A program made the position numbers and the translations under genes. The notes under the pieces are model-generated. The model was given only the letters and a program-made list of their open reading frames with translations, was not told the DNA's origin and did no database searches. A DNA stretch of 64,000 bases from the NCBI RefSeq assembly GCF_000002075.1, contig NW_004797412.1:1006515-1070514 (forward strand), written 5' to 3'. Below are positions 59,830 through 64,000 of this stretch, in pieces (the first letter of the stretch is position 1; every line of letters begins with the position of its first letter). This DNA comes from Aplysia californica (lineage: Eukaryota > Mollusca > Gastropoda > Aplysiida > Aplysiidae).

Positions 59830-59945
59830 TTCTCCTCATACCTTGTACATCCATTGAACTCTCCTTCCATCATTTCTGTCTGTCGTTCTTGCTCTTTCCC
59901 TGCGCAAGATGACTGTTCTCTTTATGTTTAGTCTAACAAACATTT
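59830..59945 (+). mobile_element. S3 copy, 5' truncated
   Basis: CATCATTTCTGTCTGTCGTT, TGCGCAAGATGACTGTTCTC and TTATGTTTAGTCTAACAAAC. Confidence 0.5.
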
Positions 59946-60140
59946 ACATAGCTGCAAACCAGTATGCTAAAACCAATTTTCATATCACAAAGTATGTATA
60001 CCGTACTCTAACTGTGAAGTGTATAGAGCGTGCTGTAGAGTGTGGATTTGTGCTATATAGATGCTGTTATTATTATTATTATTATTATACTTTGTTTACT
60101 AGTAATGCTCCTCATGAATTTGTAGATACTGAAGAAAATT

Positions 60141-60558
60141 TGTGTCACGACACGGTGGAATCAGGCGCTCGTCAATTTTTGGGCATATGGAGTTATTTGT
60201 ATTATCTTAAAGCTTGTTTATTTGTCTTGCTTTCAATGAAAAAAATAACCATAAATGTTCAGAAGGGGATAAATTTTTTATTGAAAAAGGTGAGGGTTAC
60301 CTGGATTCAGAGTTGAAATTAGTGAGAAAATGGCAGCCAAAATTTGGTGACTACCATAGCTGAAGAGTCCTTGGAAACTGTAAATTTACTTTTTTTTTCT
60401 GCATTTATTCAACGTTTTTCCAATAAAATCCACACAGGAAGTTGTTTTAAATGGACATGAAAGGTGTTCAGCCGAAAAATAAAATTTAGAAAAAAGTTAC
60501 AAAATGGCTACGATTTCATTATTTTGACGAGCTCCTGATTTCACCACAATGAGTTACA
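60141..60558 (-). mobile_element. M1 MITE, full-length, inverted
   Basis: CGACACGGTGGAATCAGGCG at the left and GACGAGCTCCTGATTTCACC at the right. Best match to the consensus at its left end. Confidence 0.82.
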
Positions 60559-60781
60559 TTTATAAACTTTCAAGATCGAATTTGCGATTAATAATGAGAA
60601 CGAAGCCCATAAGTCAATTGGAAAGATCTTTGGCTACAGGTCTACCTTTAATAGCTTGAATGTATTAAATGCAGAAAAGTGTTTTATAAAGGTTTTGGAG
60701 AGGGGTTACTTGTACAATGTCCACAATCTTGACCCATTAGGGGGGTAGAGTCTTGTTTTTGGGGGTTTTGAAAAGTTGAGC

Positions 60782-60785
<4 letters not shown>

Positions 60786-60869
<84 letters not shown>

Positions 60870-61130
60870 ACTTGCTCTCTTTCACTTGCTCTCTCTCTCT
60901 CTTTTTTTTCTTTCTTTCTCTCTCTCTCTTTCACTTGCTCTCTCTCTCTTTTCTCTCTCTCTCTCTCTCTTTCTCTGTTTCTTTCTCTCTCTCTCTCTCT
61001 CTGTTTCTTTCTTTCTCACTCTCTCTCTGTTTCTTTCTTTCTCTCTTTCTCTCGCTCTGTCTTTCTTCCTCTCGGTCTCTCTTTTTCTCTCTCCATCTCG
61101 TTCTATCTTCCTCTGTCTCTGCCTCTCGCT
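60786..61130. repeat. CT-rich microsatellite
   Basis: About 345 bp of CT repeats with TTTCACTTGCT and TTTCTTTCT interruptions. Confidence 0.95.
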
Positions 61131-61436
61131 CACAAATAATTGTCCTTGTAAGATACAAATAATTCCTTTAGGCCCTATTTTTCTGCAGAAAATCAGAACA
61201 CCACTTTTCAAAACACACCCATCTATTTCGTTTGTATGTTTTTCTGGTGTTGAGCTGTTCAAGGGGCTCTCACTCTACAGCTTAAGGAATTGCACCCCTT
61301 ACCTTTTACCGTGTTGTTTTTCAGGCGTTTTACCATATCAGGGTCTGTGTATTCAACATTTACAATAACTTTAACTTTATACTGTCTGAGACACCTTCAC
61401 CTTATACTTGTGGGAGAGAGTCTTTTTTTTTATATT

Positions 61437-61438
<2 letters not shown>

Positions 61439-61467
<29 letters not shown>
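61439..61467. repeat. 29-nt poly-C run
   Basis: Uninterrupted C run; poly-G on the minus strand. Confidence 0.95.
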
Positions 61468-61468
<1 letters not shown>

Positions 61469-61664
61469 CACACCCCTTCAACCCTGTGATCTACGGATCA
61501 CTGTTTTCTGTCAATCGATACGCAGCAATGCAATATATCTTTCGAGCACCTTCTACCCATGCCTTTAAATTGTTCACCTTATGTGTGTGTAGTGTGTGTA
61601 TGTGTGTGTTTATGTTTATATATATATATATATATATTGTTTGTGATGCTGGCAGGAATCGGAG

Positions 61665-61845
61665 CGTGGTTGATTGGCAGGTGCTCTAATGTGGTTTGCT
61701 CCTTCTTTCCTATCAAAGGTCTATCATCCTTATCTCTCCTCCTTTTTTGTATCTTTGTTATTTTTTTGTAACACTGCTAGTCTTTGGCACTTAAATGACC
61801 TAATTGTGTTGCTAGTGTTGTAAATCTCTTACAAAAACCAAGGAA
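61665..61845 (+). mobile_element. S2 copy
   Basis: TTGGCAGGTGCTCTAATGTG, CTATCAAAGGTCTATCATCC, a diverged 3' module TGGCACTTAAATGACCTAAT and a CTTACAAAAACC end. Confidence 0.7.
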
Positions 61846-61974
61846 TAGTGCCGTAAGTCTTGGAAGGGTACAAACATCAGAATAACAAAGAAGATGCAAT
61901 GGGATCATAAGGCACTAACATCTCTGAACAAGTGTGGCCCTTCGGCAGTTACCTTCTTCAGTCATCTTGTCTGT

Positions 61975-62155
61975 TATCGAATCTGACAGCACTGCTTTTT
62001 TACACGTCATTGTGGATATTGAAGAGTGCCACTATTATGCCCTACATCTTTTCTTTCCCTCTGTTGTTTCTGTCCGTTTGTCTTGCTTCTTCCCTGCACT
62101 GTATGACAGTTATTGTGTGGATGTGCTTTCCTTGACTCGAACTGAAACTGTGTAC
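61975..62155 (+). mobile_element. S3 copy
   Basis: CCTCTGTTGTTTCTGTCCGT, GCACTGTATGACAGTTATTG and GTGCTTTCCTTGACTCGAAC. Confidence 0.6.
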
Positions 62156-62319
62156 ACGTCATATACTGCCAAACACTAGCTTGCCACGCCATTTGTTTGT
62201 GTGTACTCTTTCAAGCAAATTGGCCTGGAACCCTCTCTACCTGCTCTCTGCACCATCTGCTTTTTTTTTTTTTTTTTACTATTTTAAGTTCAGAGAAGAT
62301 GAAAATGTGCACATGTCTG

Positions 62320-62500
62320 TGTGTATATACACACGCACATGCACATCCAGATACACATACTCACATATGCACACTCTCTCTCTCTTTCTCTCACAAATAC
62401 ACACACATGCACATGCACACACACACATACACGCATGCACGCACACACACATACACGCTCGCACAGACAGACGCACTCACACACACACTCAGACACATAT
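62320..62500. repeat. CA-rich microsatellite
   Basis: Imperfect CA repeats with CATGCA and TATACA interruptions. Confidence 0.9.
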
Positions 62501-62539
62501 ATACATGTGTATGTATGTGTTTGTGTAAAAACTTTTATA

Positions 62540-62705
62540 TTTGACGGGTGCTCTGATGTGGTTTGTTCCTTCTTTCCTATCGAACATGTATTGTCCTTAT
62601 CTCTGCTCCTTCATTTCAGTGTTTGTTACTCTCTTGTAACACCTCTTTTCTTAGGCACTTAAATGACCTAATTGTGTTGCCAGTGCCGTAAAATGCTTAA
62701 AACTA
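62540..62705 (+). mobile_element. S2 copy
   Basis: GACGGGTGCTCTGATGTGGT through GTTACTCTCTTGTAACACCT, the diverged module AGGCACTTAAATGACCTAAT, then GCCGTAAAATGCTTAAAAC. Confidence 0.7.
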
Positions 62706-62989
62706 AAGCACTTATATTTAATGTGAGACTATGAAGCTGTGTGGGTTTCCACAATTTACTTGTGGCTAACTACAACTACTACTAATTTTATTATTCTGAT
62801 TAATATGCATATTTTATTATTATCTCCTGAATGTATTCCATGTTTGCCTTTTTATTACTGACAATTAACTGTATACAATTTCTATATATAAGTAACTTTT
62901 TACAAATGTTACGACAATATTTTTACACCCTGAATGGTTTCACCTTCTGTTGTGGTTGTGTGTGGATGTGATATTACCCCTCCCAAACA

Positions 62990-63009
62990 CCCCCCCCCCC
63001 CCCCCCCCC
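62990..63009. repeat. 20-nt poly-C run
   Basis: Uninterrupted C run. Confidence 0.95.
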
Positions 63010-63182
63010 AACCTCTCCACTCAAAACCCAAATCAGACTCTTAATATTTGTTGATGAATGAGAAACGAGGTAGGAAAAAATTGAAAGGATCACTGTGATA
63101 GGTTTGCACTCAACAAACGTAGCTAATCCTAATCTAATTTTTTTACTTTTCTTAATATTTGAGGATCAGAGTTTTAAGAATA

Positions 63183-63336
63183 CTGTCGAAAGTGTCCAAG
63201 AGGGCCATCCATTGTCGAGAAGAAAAGTGGTTGTCTTACACCGGTAGATGTCTTGGACAGTGTCAGTAAAATGTTTAAAAAACACAAGTGGGATATAGTC
63301 ATTTGTACAGGTGATTGTCTTTAACAGGTTCAACTG
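63183..63336 (+). mobile_element. Pogo-like MITE, compact copy
   Basis: The left end CTGTCGAAAGTGTCCAAGAG follows TA; the right end AACAGGTTCAACTG precedes TA. Internal TTGTCTTACA and TCTTGGACAG stretches match the 9511 and 38826 copies. Confidence 0.75.
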
Positions 63337-63474
63337 TATTTACTTAGTGGTCTTCTAGGTCAAAAGTACTCTGTATAGATGCTATGGACACGTCAACTGA
63401 CATACAGGCCTTGAACATCTTGTTCTGGTTGGAAAAAATGGACAGCTAAATTGGTAGAGGCCAACAAAGAATAA

Positions 63475-63632
63475 TAATTTATCATACTCGGAGAACTTGA
63501 ACATGTGCGTGATGGGAAATGACCAGGATAATAACGGTATTCTGAGAGCATATAAACGGAGAAATGAGTGACGAAATGTGACCGCCAATTTTATTTCAGA
63601 TCTAGCATTTTAAGACAGGAGAAGAAAGAGAC
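63475..63632 (+). repeat. Interspersed repeat, second copy of 34878-35010
   Basis: GGGAAATGACCAGGATAATA, GAGAAATGAGTGACGAAATG and AGGAGAAGAAAGAGAC line up in order with the RASAL intron 11 copy. Confidence 0.5.
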
Positions 63633-63861
63633 CTATGTTATGTCTGGTACTTATGTCAGCCTCAATTTGATGGTATTAATGTGTTTTCAGTCATCGAGCA
63701 GATAAATACTCACTCAAGCAAAACAATTTTTGAAATATATGTGGTTAGAGTGTTTATGTTCTACAGCTTGAAGTGTCAAGAGTTTTCTCCTACTGTTATG
63801 CCTGTGATATTCGTCAATGGTCTGATGCCTAATTATAACATGCTGGCATCTGTGGTGAAAT

Positions 63862-64000
63862 TGTTATAATGTTAGGCGTTTTGCTGTTTCACACAAAAGA
63901 CTTTAGTTTGATTCCCAAGCAGGGAAGTTGTTTTTTTTATCTAGTATCTCCATCTGTGTGCTGGGGTACCATGCTGGACTCAGTCCCTGTTGGCTCTTAC
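63862..64000 (+). mobile_element. S1 copy, cut by the window edge
   Basis: TAATGTTAGGCGTTTTGCTG head, TTAGTTTGATTCCCAAGCAG (a clear B-box), CATGCTGGACTCAGTCCCTG. Confidence 0.6.

Larger units (their letters stand above)
46871..64000. other. Region with no recognised gene
   Basis: 17 kb of T-rich sequence with many SINE-like copies, microsatellites and homopolymer runs. No exon-like segment with a recognisable protein family was found on either strand. It could be intergenic, a long 3' UTR at its left end, or introns of a gene beyond the window. Confidence 0.6.

Noticed and set aside
60737-61368. Open frames of up to 160 codons made of Leu/Ser or Arg/Glu repeats
   Set aside because: CT microsatellite; no non-repeat domain on either side.
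1-64000. LTR retrotransposon or retrovirus-like element
   Set aside because: No long terminal repeats, protease, integrase or LTR-type reverse transcriptase segment could be recognised on either strand.

Overview
The window is eukaryotic nuclear DNA: AT-rich, intron-rich, packed with microsatellites, SINE-like repeats and small inverted-repeat DNA transposons, with no operons, CRISPR arrays, or rRNA or tRNA genes. The protein similarities and repeat style suggest a marine invertebrate, most likely a lophotrochozoan and perhaps a gastropod mollusc. That is an inference from style, not a marker-based assignment.

Two conserved genes lie head to head. On the minus strand, positions 465-10304 hold seven exons of NLE1/Notchless (yeast Rsa4): the N-terminal ubiquitin-like NLE domain and the first four WD40 repeats. 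The 3' part runs off the left edge and the first exon could not be placed. On the plus strand, 18001-45731 holds a complete 20-exon gene of the RASAL1/RASA4 (CAPRI) family. Splicing at the proposed GT-AG sites stays in phase through all 20 exons and gives 829 residues: C2A, C2B, RasGAP, PH, BTK zinc motif and a Ser-rich tail. The two genes act separately, one in 60S ribosome assembly and one in Ca2+-controlled switching-off of Ras and Rap.

The 7.7 kb between the genes (10305-18000) is a nest of DNA transposons: an element with about 105-bp inverted ends, into which a 1.0-kb element with a 10-bp target duplication and a PHD-like ORF has inserted; a 300-bp foldback; palindromic cassettes; and two related elements whose ends share the core GTGGCTATTC. 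Introns hold copies of a 430-bp MITE, pogo-like elements starting CAGTC, a CR1/L2-type LINE fragment, and three SINE-like families called S1, S2 and S3 below. From about 46.9 kb to the right edge no gene was recognised; that stretch is mostly SINEs, microsatellites and homopolymer runs.

Three patterns stand out. (1) Tandem repeats are anchored on splice sites in both genes, copying the last exon bases with the donor (NLE1 exon 4; RASAL exons 7, 9, 13, 19) and making decoy donors. (2) S2 copies place a TACTAAA-type 3' end 31-40 nt upstream of three splice acceptors in two genes, where a branch point would lie. (3) Long sense-strand TTC/TCC tracts lie just downstream of a donor in each gene.
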